NCBI RefSeq assembly: GCF_001643775.1
Contig: NZ_CP011402.1
Location: 480,001 to 544,000 of the forward strand
DNA: 64,000 bases
From: Denitrobacterium detoxificans
GTDB taxonomy: Bacteria; Actinomycetota; Coriobacteriia; Coriobacteriales; Eggerthellaceae
Direction of reading: 5' to 3'
Of the stretch, positions 16,486-26,498 are shown one piece after another. The position numbers and the translations under genes are program-made. How positions within the stretch are numbered: position 1 is the stretch's first letter; every line of letters begins with the position of its first letter. A model generated the notes under the pieces. That model saw only the letters and a program-made list of their open reading frames with translations, made no database searches and was not told the origin of the DNA.

Positions 16486-17497
16486 GGAAGCCATCGAGAA
16501 GATCGTCCGCAAGGAGGACCTGACGTACGACGAGGCATATGCCGTGATGAACGAGATCATGAGCGGCGAAACGTCGGCTACGCAGAATGCCGCGTTCCTG
16601 GCGGCGCTTTCTACGAAGAGCGCGAAGGCAGAAACCATCGACGAAATTGCCGGGTGCGCCGCCGCGATGCGCGATCACGCAACGCCGGTTCCCCATCCTG
16701 GCATGGAAGTGCTGGAAATCGTGGGAACGGGCGGCGATCGCAGCAATACGTTCAACATTTCCACCACAGCGGCACTGGTGGTTGCGTCGGCGGGCGTGAA
16801 GGTTGCCAAGCATGGCAATCGCGCTGCATCGAGCAAGTCGGGCACTGCCGATTGCCAGGAGGCGTTGGGCGTGAACTTGCAGCAAAGCCCGGAAAAGGCG
16901 CTTCAGCTGTTGGACGAGGTGGGCATGTGCTTCTTCTTCGCGCAGATGTACCACGCTTCCATGAAGTACGTTGGCTCGATTCGACGCGAACTGGGATTCC
17001 GCACTGTGTTCAACATTCTGGGTCCGCTTACCAATCCGGCGCGTCCTGAATACTTTCTGCTGGGCGTGTACGACGAGTACCTTGTGGAGCCCATCGCGAA
17101 GGTGCTCGACGCCATGGGCGTGAAGCGCGCGCTCGTGGTGTACGGCTCCGATCGCATGGACGAAGTGTCGGCAAGCGCGCCGACCGTTGCGTGCGAGCTG
17201 AGGGATGGCTACTATCGCACGTCCCGCATTGCGCCCGAGGATTTTGGCCTGGAGCGGTGCCGCAAGGAAGACCTGCTGGGCGGAACGCCTCAGGAAAACG
17301 CAGCCATCACGCGCGCTATCCTTGCGGGCGAAGCGGGTCCCAAGCGTAACGTGGTGCTGTTGAATGCCGGTGCGGCCTTGTTTGCGGCCGGGGCGGTAAG
17401 CGATATCGACGAAGGCGTGAAGCTTGCGGCTCATCAGATCGATAGCGGCGCTGCGCTGGAAACGCTCGATGCGTATATCCGTGCGAGCAATAACTAA
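16478..17497 (+). CDS. trpD: Anthranilate phosphoribosyltransferase
   Basis: 339 residues; ATG at 16478 with AAGGAGG, 8-bp overlap with trpG. It transfers phosphoribose from PRPP to anthranilate. PRPP/Mg motifs [19 protein letters not shown] (residues about 81-99) and [15 protein letters not shown], plus DEVSASAPT near the end, are typical of the family. Normal length. Confidence 0.95.
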   Translation: MIKEAIEKIVRKEDLTYDEAYAVMNEIMSGETSATQNAAFLAALSTKSAKAETIDEIAGCAAAMRDHATPVPHPGMEVLEIVGTGGDRSNTFNISTTAALVVASAGVKVAKHGNRAASSKSGTADCQEALGVNLQQSPEKALQLLDEVGMCFFFAQMYHASMKYVGSIRRELGFRTVFNILGPLTNPARPEYFLLGVYDEYLVEPIAKVLDAMGVKRALVVYGSDRMDEVSASAPTVACELRDGYYRTSRIAPEDFGLERCRKEDLLGGTPQENAAITRAILAGEAGPKRNVVLLNAGAALFAAGAVSDIDEGVKLAAHQIDSGAALETLDAYIRASNN

Positions 17498-17507
17498 GCG
17501 GTGCGCC

Positions 17508-18299
17508 ATGACGAGCGTTTTGAACGAACTTGCGCAGGCGGCTCGAGAGCGTGTTGCCGTGCAGCAGGAGGCGCTGCCGATAGGGGAGTTGCGTTCCCGT
17601 GCTCGTTCGCTAGCGTGCGCAGACGGGTTTCCCTTTGAGCGTGCGTTGTCCGGGCCGGGCATGTCCTTCATCTGCGAATGCAAGAAGGCATCTCCCAGCA
17701 AGGGCCTTATAAGCGAGAGCTTTCCGTATCTCCGGATAGCGCGCGAATATGAGCAGGCGGGGGCCAGCGCGCTTTCGGTGCTCACCGAGCCAACGCGTTT
17801 TCTGGGGAGCGATGCGTATCTGAGCGAGATTGCCGCCACCGTGGCCGTGCCGTGCTTGCGGAAGGATTTCACGGTCGATGCCTACATGGTTTACCAGGCG
17901 AAGCTCTTGGGCGCGCAGGCGATCTTGCTCATCTGCTCGATTCTCGACGACGGTCAGCTGAAAGAGTTTATCGCCTTGGCGGACGAGCTGGGCATGAGTG
18001 CGCTCGTGGAGGCCCATGACGAGCGCGAGGTAAATCGCGCATTGCGGGCGGGTGCGCGTATCGTGGGCGTGAACAATCGCAATCTTGTCGATTTCAGCGT
18101 CGATTTCCGCAACTGCCTGCGCCTGCGCGACATGGTTCCCCCCGAGGTGCTGTTCGTGGCCGAAAGCGGCGTGAGTGAACCGAGCCAGGTGAGGGAGCTC
18201 GAGGGGCATGGCGTGAATGCGGTGCTCGTGGGCGAGGCGCTCATGCGCGCGGCTGACAAACGAGCCGCCCTGAGCGCATTGCGGGGTGAGCCCCTATGA
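17508..18299 (+). CDS. trpC: Indole-3-glycerol phosphate synthase
   Basis: 263 residues from the ATG at 17508; the alternative upstream start would overlap trpD heavily. A TIM barrel with catalytic Lys/Glu motifs: FICECKKASPSKGLI, SVLTEPTRFLGSDAYLSEI, LRKDFTVDAYMVYQAK, EAHDEREVNRAL, VGVNNRNL and VAESGV. It closes the indole ring of Trp. Weak ribosome site, so it probably depends on re-initiation 10 bp after trpD. It is separate from trpF, unlike E. coli, where the two are fused. Confidence 0.95.
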   Translation: MTSVLNELAQAARERVAVQQEALPIGELRSRARSLACADGFPFERALSGPGMSFICECKKASPSKGLISESFPYLRIAREYEQAGASALSVLTEPTRFLGSDAYLSEIAATVAVPCLRKDFTVDAYMVYQAKLLGAQAILLICSILDDGQLKEFIALADELGMSALVEAHDEREVNRALRAGARIVGVNNRNLVDFSVDFRNCLRLRDMVPPEVLFVAESGVSEPSQVRELEGHGVNAVLVGEALMRAADKRAALSALRGEPL

Positions 18300-18904
18300 C
18301 GCGTATCAAGATGTGCGGCTTGCATTCCCGTGCCGACATCGAGGCCGTCAACGAGGTGCTTCCCGAATACGCGGGGTTCGTATTCGTGCCAAACTCCCAT
18401 AGGGGCGTCACGCTTGACGAGGCGCGCGCGTTGAGCGCGTTGCTCGACGAAGTGATATGCCCCGTCGGGGTGTTTCTCGATGCGCCCGTTGCATTCGTTG
18501 CCGCAGCGTGCGACGTGGGGGCGATTCGCATGGTCCAACTGCATGGGCGTGAGGACGAGGCATATGTCGCGGCGCTTCGCAAGCGCGTGTCCGCCCCCAT
18601 CATCCAGGCGTTCGTCGTACGTGATGCCGCGGATGTCCAGCGCGCCCTTGCCTGCAGTGCCGATTACGTCCTGCTCGATGCCGGGCGAGGCGATGGCAGG
18701 GCGTTCGATTGGTCGCTCGTGGCCAACGTGCAGCGTCCGTTCTTCCTGGCGGGCGGCCTCGATTCCGGAAACGTTGCCCAGGCCGTTCGGGCCGTGCGCC
18801 CATTCGCCGTGGACGTGAGCAGCGGCATCGAAACGAACAAGACGAAAGACATACGGAAGATGCGCGCATTTGCGATGGCAGTGCGCGCGGAAGGAGAGTT
18901 GTAA
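18296..18904 (+). CDS. trpF: Phosphoribosylanthranilate isomerase
   Basis: 202 residues; ATGA overlap with trpC. TIM barrel with the catalytic Cys in IKMCGL (residues about 4-9) and the Asp of [13 protein letters not shown] and VDVSSGIE are the phosphate-binding loops. It performs the Amadori rearrangement between TrpD and TrpC. Confidence 0.93.
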   Translation: MTRIKMCGLHSRADIEAVNEVLPEYAGFVFVPNSHRGVTLDEARALSALLDEVICPVGVFLDAPVAFVAAACDVGAIRMVQLHGREDEAYVAALRKRVSAPIIQAFVVRDAADVQRALACSADYVLLDAGRGDGRAFDWSLVANVQRPFFLAGGLDSGNVAQAVRAVRPFAVDVSSGIETNKTKDIRKMRAFAMAVRAEGEL

Positions 18905-20094
18905 TGAGCGATGCGAAGGGGCGCTATGGCGTGCATGGCGGGCAGTACATGCCCGAGACGCTCATGAACGCCGTCATCGAGCTCGAGGAGGCGTACGAGC
19001 ATTACAGGCAGAACCCGCAGTTTCAGGAGGAGCTTACGGCGCTGCTCAATGGCTATGCCAACAGGCCTAGCTTGCTGTATCCCGCGCGTAAGATGACGCA
19101 GGATTTGGGCGGGGCAAAGGTATATCTGAAGCGCGAGGACTTGAACCATACGGGTGCCCACAAGATCAATAACGTTTTGGGCCAGGCGCTGCTCACCAAG
19201 AAGATGGGCAAGACGCGCATGATTGCCGAAACGGGTGCGGGGCAGCATGGTGTGGCTGCCGCAACGGCGGCGGCGCTGCTCGGCCTTGAATGCGTGGTCT
19301 TCATGGGCAAGGTGGATATCGAGCGGCAGGCTCTTAACGTGTACAAGATGCGCCTGCTTGGCGCGAAGGTCGTATCGGTAGAAACGGGTACGGGCACGTT
19401 GAAGGATGCTGTGAGCGAGGCCATGCGCGAGTGGACGGGTCGCATGGCGGATACGCATTACTGCATTGGGTCCACCATGGGCCCTCATCCGTTTCCCGCC
19501 ATGGTGCGCGATTTCCAAGCCATTATCGGGCGCGAGATCAAGCAGCAGCATCTGCAGGCCGAAGGCCGCCTGCCTGATGCCGTGGTGGCGTGCGTGGGCG
19601 GTGGAAGCAATGCGGCAGGCACGTTCTACGACTTCATCGACGATGAGGACGTGGCACTCTATGGCTGCGAGGCGGCGGGGCGTGGCATCGACACGTTCGA
19701 GACCGCGGCAACTATCTCCACGGGTAGTTTGGGCATCTTCCATGGCATGAAGAGCTATTTCTGCCAGGACGAATACGGCCAGATCGCGCCCGTGTACAGC
19801 ATTTCCGCGGGGCTTGATTACCCGGGCATTGGGCCCGAGCACGCGCATTGGCATGACGTGGGTCGCGTGACGTACGTGCCCGTAACCGACGATGAGGCGG
19901 TCGATGCGTTCGAGTACCTTTCGCGCATGGAGGGAATCATTCCCGCCATCGAGAGCTCTCATGCGCTGGCGTATGCCATGAAGCTCGCGCGGCAGATGAC
20001 GCCTGATCAGAGCATCGTCGTTACCGTATCGGGGCGTGGCGACAAGGACTGCGCGTCGGTTGCGCGCTATCGAGGGGAGGATATCCATGAGTAA
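18904..20094 (+). CDS. trpB: Tryptophan synthase beta subunit
   Basis: 396 residues from the ATG at 18904, overlapping the trpF stop by one base; the long upstream in-frame extension lies inside trpF and is rejected. The PLP lysine is in [25 protein letters not shown] is the substrate loop, and [10 protein letters not shown] binds the PLP phosphate. It condenses indole with serine. TrpB1 type, since it starts [13 protein letters not shown]. Confidence 0.96.
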   Translation: MSDAKGRYGVHGGQYMPETLMNAVIELEEAYEHYRQNPQFQEELTALLNGYANRPSLLYPARKMTQDLGGAKVYLKREDLNHTGAHKINNVLGQALLTKKMGKTRMIAETGAGQHGVAAATAAALLGLECVVFMGKVDIERQALNVYKMRLLGAKVVSVETGTGTLKDAVSEAMREWTGRMADTHYCIGSTMGPHPFPAMVRDFQAIIGREIKQQHLQAEGRLPDAVVACVGGGSNAAGTFYDFIDDEDVALYGCEAAGRGIDTFETAATISTGSLGIFHGMKSYFCQDEYGQIAPVYSISAGLDYPGIGPEHAHWHDVGRVTYVPVTDDEAVDAFEYLSRMEGIIPAIESSHALAYAMKLARQMTPDQSIVVTVSGRGDKDCASVARYRGEDIHE

Positions 20095-20899
20095 CATCGC
20101 GCGAGCCTTTCAGGACGGCAAGGCGTTCATTCCGTTCATCACCGCGGGCGACCCATCCGTGGCCGTTACCGAAGAGTGCATAAGGGCCATGGCGCGTGCG
20201 GGCGCCGACCTTATCGAGATAGGCATTCCGTTTTCCGACCCTACCGCCGAGGGGCCGGTCATCATGGCCGCCAACGAGCGCGCCCTGGCGGGCGGCGTCA
20301 CAACTGACGACGTGTTTGCCATGGTCGCGCGCTTGCGTGAAGGGGAGGGCGGCCCTGCCGTGAGGGTGCCGTTCGTGTTCATGACGTACGCGAACGTCGT
20401 ATTCAGCTATGGGGTGGAGCGCTTCATGGAACGCGCCGCGCAAGCGGGCGTTGATGGCCTTATCCTTCCCGACGTGCCCTTCGAGGAGCGCGGCGAGTTC
20501 GCCGATCCGGCGCAGCAATGTGGTCTTGACCTGGTGTCGATGGTGGCACCGACCTCGAAGGACCGCATTCGCACCATTGCGCGCGAGGCGTCGGGGTTCG
20601 TGTACGTGGTCTCCTCGCTGGGCGTTACGGGTATGCGCAGCGAGATCACGACCGATGTGGGGGAGCTTGTGTCTCACATTCGCGAAGTTTCGGACGTTCC
20701 GGCAGCGATTGGCTTCGGCATTTCTACGCCCGAACAGGCGCGTTCCATGGCGCAGGTGGCCGACGGGGCCATCGTAGGCAGCGCGATCATGAAGATCGTG
20801 GCGGCGCGTGGCGCTCAGGCTCCTGTCGAGGTGGAGGCGTACGTTTCGCGCATGGCGCAAGCCGTGCACGGGGCCAGCGACGCTACGCCTGGCGTCTAA
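20087..20899 (+). CDS. trpA: Tryptophan synthase alpha subunit
   Basis: 270 residues; ATG at 20087 overlaps trpB by 8 bp, with GAGGGGAGGA upstream. The catalytic Glu lies in [18 protein letters not shown], and the Asp in [26 protein letters not shown] and GFGISTPEQ are the phosphate-binding loops. It cleaves indole-3-glycerol phosphate and passes indole to TrpB. Last gene of the operon. Confidence 0.96.
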   Translation: MSNIARAFQDGKAFIPFITAGDPSVAVTEECIRAMARAGADLIEIGIPFSDPTAEGPVIMAANERALAGGVTTDDVFAMVARLREGEGGPAVRVPFVFMTYANVVFSYGVERFMERAAQAGVDGLILPDVPFEERGEFADPAQQCGLDLVSMVAPTSKDRIRTIAREASGFVYVVSSLGVTGMRSEITTDVGELVSHIREVSDVPAAIGFGISTPEQARSMAQVADGAIVGSAIMKIVAARGAQAPVEVEAYVSRMAQAVHGASDATPGV

Positions 20900-20930
20900 A
20901 TACGCGTCACGCCGAAAAAAGTGTATGCGT

Positions 20931-20956
20931 GGGCACTTTGCTGTGGTAAAGTGCCC
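20931..20956 (+). terminator. Hairpin after the trp operon
   Basis: A perfect 9-bp stem (20931-20939 with 20948-20956, loop GCTGTGGT) lies 32 bases after the trpA stop. No T-run follows. The rest of the 259-bp gap up to 21159 holds no gene I can recognise; it includes an AAGGGCGGTCTGCCC hairpin at about 21110. Confidence 0.45.
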
Positions 20957-21158
20957 CTATGCATCACGAACAGGGACATAGCGCGAACATTTGCCGCACG
21001 GCCGCATATGCCGTGGCGTATCGCTATTCCTATTCCTATCGATACCTGTAGCGTACGGGTCCCGGGCCACCTGGTTCCATCCTGGCCGAGCGGGGGTCGT
21101 GCGCGCCTGCAAGGGCGGTCTGCCCATTTGTCGTGTCAACTCTTTGGAAGGAATACTC

Positions 21159-22724
21159 GTGATAGCGAAACTCCTCATGATCGTCGTCTTCGTTGCCATC
21201 GTGGTGGCGATTGGCATATACACGCGCCATCATGCGAAGAGCGTTGATGGCTTTGTGCTGGGCGGCCGCAACGTGGGCCCGTGGCTTTCGGCTTTCGCCT
21301 ATGGAACCAGCTACTTCTCCGCCGTCATCTTCGTGGGATATGCAGGCCAGTTTGGCTGGAAGTTTGGTATCTCCGCGTTTTGGATTGGCCTGGGCAATGC
21401 GTTTCTAGGCAGCTTGCTGGCCTGGTGGGTGCTTGGTCCGCGCACGCGCGAGATGACGCAGCGCCTGAAGGCCGCCACCATGCCCGAATTCTTTGGCAAG
21501 CGCTATGGCAGCAAGGCGTTGCGCGTAGCAAGCGCGGCAATCATCTTCGTGTTTCTCATTCCCTACACCGCTTCCGTATACAACGGCCTATCACGCCTGT
21601 TCACTATGGCATTTGGCATTCCCTACGAATGGTGCGTCATAGGCATGGCTGTGGTTACGTGCGTCTATGTGGTGCTGGGTGGCTACATGGCCACCGTGGT
21701 GAACGACTTCGTGCAGGGCTGCATCATGCTCGTGGGCATCGTGGCCGTTATCGTGGCGGTCATGCTCTCGAATGGCGGGTTCAGCCAGGCAGTCATTTCG
21801 CTTTCCCAGGTGCAGGCCGACGCGAGCGGCTTCCAAGGTGCCTTCACCAGCATGTTCGGTCCCGACCTGTTCAACCTGCTGTGCGTCATCGTGCTCACCA
21901 GCTTGGGCACGTGGGGATTGCCCCAGATGGTGCAGAAGTTCTACGCCATCAAGAGCGGCCCCGCCGTGAAGGAGGGCGCCATCATCAGCACGCTGTTCGC
22001 CGTGGTCGTGGCGGGCGGCAGCTACTTCCTGGGCGGCTTCGGGCGCCTGTACGAGGGCGACATCGCCTTTGCCGCAAACGGAACGCCCATTTACGACTCC
22101 ATCATGCCCACGATGCTTTCCAGCTTGCCCGACGCGCTTATTGGCCTGGTGGTGGTACTGGTGCTTTCCGCGAGCATGTCCACGCTTAGCTCGCTGGTTC
22201 TCACGAGCTCCAGTACGCTCACGCTCGACCTGATCAAGGGTAACGTGGTGAAGAAGATGTCCGATGCGGCCTCGCTCACGTGGATGCGCGCGCTCATCGT
22301 GTTCTTCGTCGTGATCTCTGCCGCCATCGCGCTCGTGCAGTATCACAGCACTATTACGTGGATTGCCCAGCTCATGGGCATTTCCTGGGGCGCGCTTGCC
22401 GGCGCCTTCCTGGGCCCGCTGCTGTGGGGCCTGTTTAGCAAGCGCATTTCCAAGGCGGCGGTATGGGCGAGCTTCATTTGCGGCGTGGGTTTGACCACGG
22501 CGAATATGATCGTTCCGTTCATGGGCTCTTCCATCGTTGCGGGCGCGGCGGCCATGCTGCTTTCCATCATCATCGTTCCACTGGTAAGCCTGGTCACTCC
22601 CGCCGTTCCGTTCGAGGTCATTCCGCCGCGTGCGAGCGCCGCCATCGATCGCGAATATGCGCACGAGCTTGCTGAGGGCGGCCAACCGGCATTCGATAGC
22701 GCCGAGCCTCTGGAACGCTTGTAG
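21159..22724 (+). CDS. Sodium:solute symporter (SSS family)
   Basis: 521 residues from a GTG with GGAAGGA upstream; the earlier in-frame start has no ribosome site. About 13 membrane helices begin with a helix at residues 3-20. SSS hallmarks: YTRHHAKSVDGFVLGGRNVGPW, SAFAYGTSYFSAVIFVGYAGQFGW, the conserved GLPQMVQKFYAIKS segment, and the Ser-rich Na+ site SASMSTLSSLVLTSSSTLTLDL (given here in two parts: SASMSTLSSLV and LTSSSTLTLDL). Resembles the proline/pantothenate branch (PutP/PanF), but the substrate cannot be assigned from sequence. It is monocistronic, after the trp operon. Confidence 0.85.
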   Translation: MIAKLLMIVVFVAIVVAIGIYTRHHAKSVDGFVLGGRNVGPWLSAFAYGTSYFSAVIFVGYAGQFGWKFGISAFWIGLGNAFLGSLLAWWVLGPRTREMTQRLKAATMPEFFGKRYGSKALRVASAAIIFVFLIPYTASVYNGLSRLFTMAFGIPYEWCVIGMAVVTCVYVVLGGYMATVVNDFVQGCIMLVGIVAVIVAVMLSNGGFSQAVISLSQVQADASGFQGAFTSMFGPDLFNLLCVIVLTSLGTWGLPQMVQKFYAIKSGPAVKEGAIISTLFAVVVAGGSYFLGGFGRLYEGDIAFAANGTPIYDSIMPTMLSSLPDALIGLVVVLVLSASMSTLSSLVLTSSSTLTLDLIKGNVVKKMSDAASLTWMRALIVFFVVISAAIALVQYHSTITWIAQLMGISWGALAGAFLGPLLWGLFSKRISKAAVWASFICGVGLTTANMIVPFMGSSIVAGAAAMLLSIIIVPLVSLVTPAVPFEVIPPRASAAIDREYAHELAEGGQPAFDSAEPLERL

Positions 22725-22808
22725 GACGGGTTGCACTCGGGCTTGCCATTTCCTGGTTGCAGACGCGATGCGGGGCGCGGTTCGCGCTGCGCCTCGTCCG
22801 TTCTGGGG

Positions 22809-22814
22809 TATAAT
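22809..22814 (+). promoter_or_regulatory. -10 element for the PseG-like gene
   Basis: A perfect TATAAT lies 43 bp before the start. No good -35 at 16-18 bp spacing. Confidence 0.45.
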
Positions 22815-22857
22815 CCCCTCTGGAAAGACGCGTCAGACGACGGGAGGGTTGCACGAT

Positions 22858-23928
22858 ATGCTGCTTATTCGCACCGATGCGAATGCCGACGCCAGTATCG
22901 GGGTAGGGCATGTCATGCGTTGTGCCGCCGTTGCCGAACAGGCCATAAACGCGGGCGAACGCGTGTTGTTCCTGGTCTCCACCGAAGAGTCGGCCGTTAT
23001 CGTGGAGTCCTTTGGGTTCCCCTGCGAAATGGTCGGGGGCGACCCCCATCTGTTCATGCGCGTCGACGCCATCAATCTTGCGCGCGTTGCGCGTGACGAA
23101 GACGCTTCGGCCATCCTCATCGACTCGTATGCCGTTACCAATGGCTTCTTTGACGAGCTAGCCAACCTTCTGGCCGCGCGCGATACGAAGGTTGCCTACA
23201 TCGACGACGCCTTTACGTTCAAGGAAGGCTTTACGTCGCATCCGGCGCCCATTCAGGCCGACGTCGTTATCAATTACGGTTTCGCATTTACGGAAGCGCA
23301 GTATCGCAATGCGTACGAGGGCCTTTCCACCATGCTGTGCATTGGGCCCGAATATGCGCCCGTGCGCGCTTCGTTTGGGCAGGCGCGTTCTGGCGACCAT
23401 GTGCGCGATGACGTGGAAACCATCTTGGTTACCTGCGGCTACGCGAACCCCGATGGTATCTTGGAAAAGCTTGCCGAATGCTGCCTGCAGGCACATGAAA
23501 CCGCGCGCGTGCAGGTCGTGCTGGGTGGCGACGCTCCCTTTTCGCTGGGTTCGTTCGGCGCGCAAGTTGCCGGTCGCGTCCACTTGCTGCGCAACGCCCA
23601 GAACATGCCCGAGCTCATGCGCTCGGCCGACATCGCGCTTTCCGCCTCGGGGCTTACGCTCTACGAGCTTGCATGCATGGGCGTTCCCACGGTTGCGCTT
23701 CCCACCGCGGAAAACCAGGCGGGCCACGCCCTTGGCTTCCAGGATCTGGGTTTGGGGCCGCATGTGCCGCTCGACCGTCCATTCGACTTCGACGGAATCA
23801 CCGCATCGCTTCGTGAATTGGCTTCGAGTGCCGCCCTACGTACCCGTTTTTCGCACGCTGAGCAACGGGCAGTTGACGGATGGGGCGGCAAACGCATCTT
23901 TCAATGCATCACGGGCGGTATCAATTAG
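22858..23928 (+). CDS. PseG-like UDP-sugar hydrolase / GT-B-fold protein
   Basis: 356 residues; ATG at 22858 with GGGAGGG. The N-terminus IRTDANADASIGVGHVMRC matches the R-x-D...G-x-GH-x-MRC signature of PseG, the UDP-2,4-diacetamido sugar hydrolase of pseudaminic acid synthesis. The C-terminal half has the GT-B nucleotide-binding pattern ILVTCGYANP ... VQVVLGG ... MPELMRSADIALSASGLTLYELACMGVPTVALPTAENQ. PseG normally works with PseB, PseC, PseH, PseF and PseI; none is here. So it is either part of a scattered pathway or a MurG-like relative with another sugar substrate. Confidence 0.6.
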   Translation: MLLIRTDANADASIGVGHVMRCAAVAEQAINAGERVLFLVSTEESAVIVESFGFPCEMVGGDPHLFMRVDAINLARVARDEDASAILIDSYAVTNGFFDELANLLAARDTKVAYIDDAFTFKEGFTSHPAPIQADVVINYGFAFTEAQYRNAYEGLSTMLCIGPEYAPVRASFGQARSGDHVRDDVETILVTCGYANPDGILEKLAECCLQAHETARVQVVLGGDAPFSLGSFGAQVAGRVHLLRNAQNMPELMRSADIALSASGLTLYELACMGVPTVALPTAENQAGHALGFQDLGLGPHVPLDRPFDFDGITASLRELASSAALRTRFSHAEQRAVDGWGGKRIFQCITGGIN

Positions 23929-23933
23929 TCCTT

Positions 23934-23942
23934 TGCTATAAT
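23934..23942 (+). promoter_or_regulatory. Extended -10 promoter for the EAL protein
   Basis: TGCTATAAT is an extended -10 with a perfect TATAAT hexamer, 67 bp before the start. The -35 region is poor. Confidence 0.55.
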
Positions 23943-24008
23943 TAATAGCTACTTGGGGGCGCAGTTTGGGGCCTATTGCATGGGCTCCATGTTGCGAAGG
24001 GTATTGCC

Positions 24009-26498
24009 GTGCCAGAAGCTGTGGGTCTATATACGGCGAAAGATAGCGTGACGGGTTTGCTGAGCGAGCCCGCCTTTCGTTCTCATACGGCCGCGTTCAT
24101 TTCCCAGATGGAAATGCCCGGGTCGCATTGCCTTATTGTGCTCAATATCGGCAATTTCAAGGCCATTAATAGTCGTCATGGCTATATGCGCGGCGATGAA
24201 TGCCTGCGTACCATGGGCGAGGTTCTCCGCAGCATTTTCCCTGATGCCATACTGGGTCGTTTGTATGCCGACCATTTTTGCGGAATCGTTCGCAACGAGC
24301 GCATCGAGCAGGCCATTGTGGCCATTCATTCCCATATGGCCTGGCATTACGAACGCACTTCCCTGGGAATCATCGCGGGCGTCTACGTTCTCGACAACCC
24401 GGCAGTAAGCGAAAAGCAGGCTATCGACCGCGCTCTCTTTGCGTGCCGGAGTGTGAAAGATCGCTTTGGCGTTCACCTTCGTTATTTCGACGACGAGCTT
24501 GCGCAGAAGCTGAGCCGCGAGGGGTACGTGCTCAACAGCTTGGAAGATGCCATCGCGGCTAACGATCTCGAGGTGTACTACCAGCCCATCGTGCGCGTTA
24601 TCTCGGGGAAGATATGTGGGATCGAGGCGCTTGTGCGTTGGCGTAGTCCTCTGCATGGGATGCTTTCGCCTGCAACGTTCATCCCTACGCTCGAGGCGAG
24701 CCGATTCATCCATAAGCTCGATGCCTTCGTCGTGAACACGGCGTGCGATGAGTTCCATCGTATTCGCGAGCTCGTTCCCACGGCAAGCGTTTCGGTCAAT
24801 CTGTCGCGCTTGGACTTCGAACTATGCGACATTTTCGAAATCGTTGATTCCGCCGTACGCAGGAACGGCATGGACCCATCCGATTTGGATATCGAAATAA
24901 CCGAGAGCGCGTTTTCCAGCGATTTCACGCTCGTGCATGAGGGAATTGATCGCTTTCGTCGCGCTGGCTACAAGATCTGGATGGACGATTTCGGCAGTGG
25001 ATACTCGTCGTTATCGGCACTTACCGCCGTTCCGTTCGACACGGTGAAGATCGACATGAGCCTTATTCGCGATATCGACAAGAACCCGGCTACGCGAACC
25101 GTGCTTTCCCAGGTCATCGGCATGGTGAAACGCCTGGGCGCGCACACGCTCACCGAGGGCGTGGAAACGGAACGCCAGCTTGAGTTCCTGAGGTCCGTTG
25201 GCTGCGAGAAAGCTCAGGGCTATCTCTTCTCGAAGCCCGCTCCCATAGGTGAAATCGTCGAACTGGTTCAAACGGGCGGGATCGAAGCGGAAACGGATGT
25301 GGAAAGCGGCTACTTCAGCGATATTGGTCGCGTGAGCCTGGCGGGTGGCTTGGCCGACGCCATGGCCGCGTCTGACATGCTCATTGCGGGCACGGTGCCG
25401 CTTGCCGTGGTCGAAGTCGATCGCGGTCGCGTGCGCGTCATTTCCCAGAACCGTCCGTTCGGGGGCTTTCTTGCGGCGTTGGGCGTGCACTACTTCGAGG
25501 ACCTTATGAGCGAAAATCGCGAATTCGGCAGCGTGCTGCGCGATCGCTTCTTGCATACGGCGCTCGAGGCGAAGACCGAGCAATCCGACCGTGCCGTTGA
25601 GTTCAATTTCGGGGGCGAGCTGTGCGCGTTGAGCGTACGCCATGTTGCTCAGGCGAATCATCTGGACGCGTACCTTGTGCGCGCCGTGAACTTGACGCGC
25701 TTGGATTCCGCTGACAGCTGGGACAACCAGGTTACCGTTCGTTCGTTCGTGTATAGCCTGTTCGAGCGCATAGACGTCATCGACCTTGCCACGGGTGAAT
25801 TCGACAACATTCGCTTCATGTCGGAAATCGACAAGAATCCCTTTGCGCGCGGGAAGGTTTCAATGGCCATTCAGGTCGTTTCGGAAGGGTATGTGCATCC
25901 CGATGAGCGCCAGCTGTTCGCAGCGTTTTTCGAGCTGAAGACCATGCGTCGGCGGCTGCGTTCCAATGGCGGGATCATCTCTCTCATTTTCCGCATGCGT
26001 CTGCGCATGAAGGGGTATCGCTGGATGCGCGCCGTCATTACGCCCATTGCCGCTTCGGGCGATCAGCGCGTTGCCGTATGTTTCAAAGTAGTCGGCGTTC
26101 CCAATGTCGACCAGGGCGTTTCCTCCATTGTTGGCGGACTTGCCACCACCTCGCTGGTGGATGCCGTTTTGAGCGCTACCGAGACCAAGGTTTTCTGGAA
26201 GGACGAGCAGCGCAGGTTCCTTGGTGCGAACAGGGCGTTTATTGATTATTACGGTTTCGGAAGCGTAAAGGACCTCATTGGCAATACCGATGAGGATATG
26301 GGGTGGCATAGCGATCCCGGCCCGTTCAAATCAGACGAGGAGCGCGTCCTGGAAGGCGAGTGCATTCACGATGCCCATGGGTTCTGCATGGCGCATGGCC
26401 AGGAGCGGGCCATTGTCGCGAGCAAGATGCCCGTATACCAGGGTGGCCACATCGTTGGCCTTCTGGGGTACTTCTCGGATATTACCGACCGCGTTTAG
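24009..26498 (+). CDS. Cyclic-di-GMP phosphodiesterase: degenerate GGDEF, EAL, C-terminal PAS
   Basis: 829 residues from a GTG at 24009 (GAAGGG seven bases upstream); a TTG 33 bases earlier is possible. Residues about 15-165 are a GGDEF fold whose signature is replaced by YADHF, so cyclase activity is not expected. Residues about 175-425 are an EAL domain with its metal/catalytic set: EALVRW, SVNLSR, DIEITES, DDFGSGYSSL, VKID, LTEGVE and AQGYLFSKP. It should hydrolyse c-di-GMP. The region from about 440 to 690 is unassigned, and a PAS domain (FWKDEQRRFLGANRAFIDYYG) lies at about 710-829. No membrane segment. Its stop overlaps the convergent NlpC gene by 4 bp. Confidence 0.85.
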   Translation: MPEAVGLYTAKDSVTGLLSEPAFRSHTAAFISQMEMPGSHCLIVLNIGNFKAINSRHGYMRGDECLRTMGEVLRSIFPDAILGRLYADHFCGIVRNERIEQAIVAIHSHMAWHYERTSLGIIAGVYVLDNPAVSEKQAIDRALFACRSVKDRFGVHLRYFDDELAQKLSREGYVLNSLEDAIAANDLEVYYQPIVRVISGKICGIEALVRWRSPLHGMLSPATFIPTLEASRFIHKLDAFVVNTACDEFHRIRELVPTASVSVNLSRLDFELCDIFEIVDSAVRRNGMDPSDLDIEITESAFSSDFTLVHEGIDRFRRAGYKIWMDDFGSGYSSLSALTAVPFDTVKIDMSLIRDIDKNPATRTVLSQVIGMVKRLGAHTLTEGVETERQLEFLRSVGCEKAQGYLFSKPAPIGEIVELVQTGGIEAETDVESGYFSDIGRVSLAGGLADAMAASDMLIAGTVPLAVVEVDRGRVRVISQNRPFGGFLAALGVHYFEDLMSENREFGSVLRDRFLHTALEAKTEQSDRAVEFNFGGELCALSVRHVAQANHLDAYLVRAVNLTRLDSADSWDNQVTVRSFVYSLFERIDVIDLATGEFDNIRFMSEIDKNPFARGKVSMAIQVVSEGYVHPDERQLFAAFFELKTMRRRLRSNGGIISLIFRMRLRMKGYRWMRAVITPIAASGDQRVAVCFKVVGVPNVDQGVSSIVGGLATTSLVDAVLSATETKVFWKDEQRRFLGANRAFIDYYGFGSVKDLIGNTDEDMGWHSDPGPFKSDEERVLEGECIHDAHGFCMAHGQERAIVASKMPVYQGGHIVGLLGYFSDITDRV

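Noticed and set aside
18709-18903. 65-residue N-terminal extension of TrpB
   Set aside because: It lies inside trpF in another frame; the ATG at 18904 overlaps the trpF stop by one base and gives the normal TrpB start.
20900-21158. Possible riboswitch or tRNA before the symporter
   Set aside because: Small hairpins are present, but no class signature or cloverleaf could be traced.
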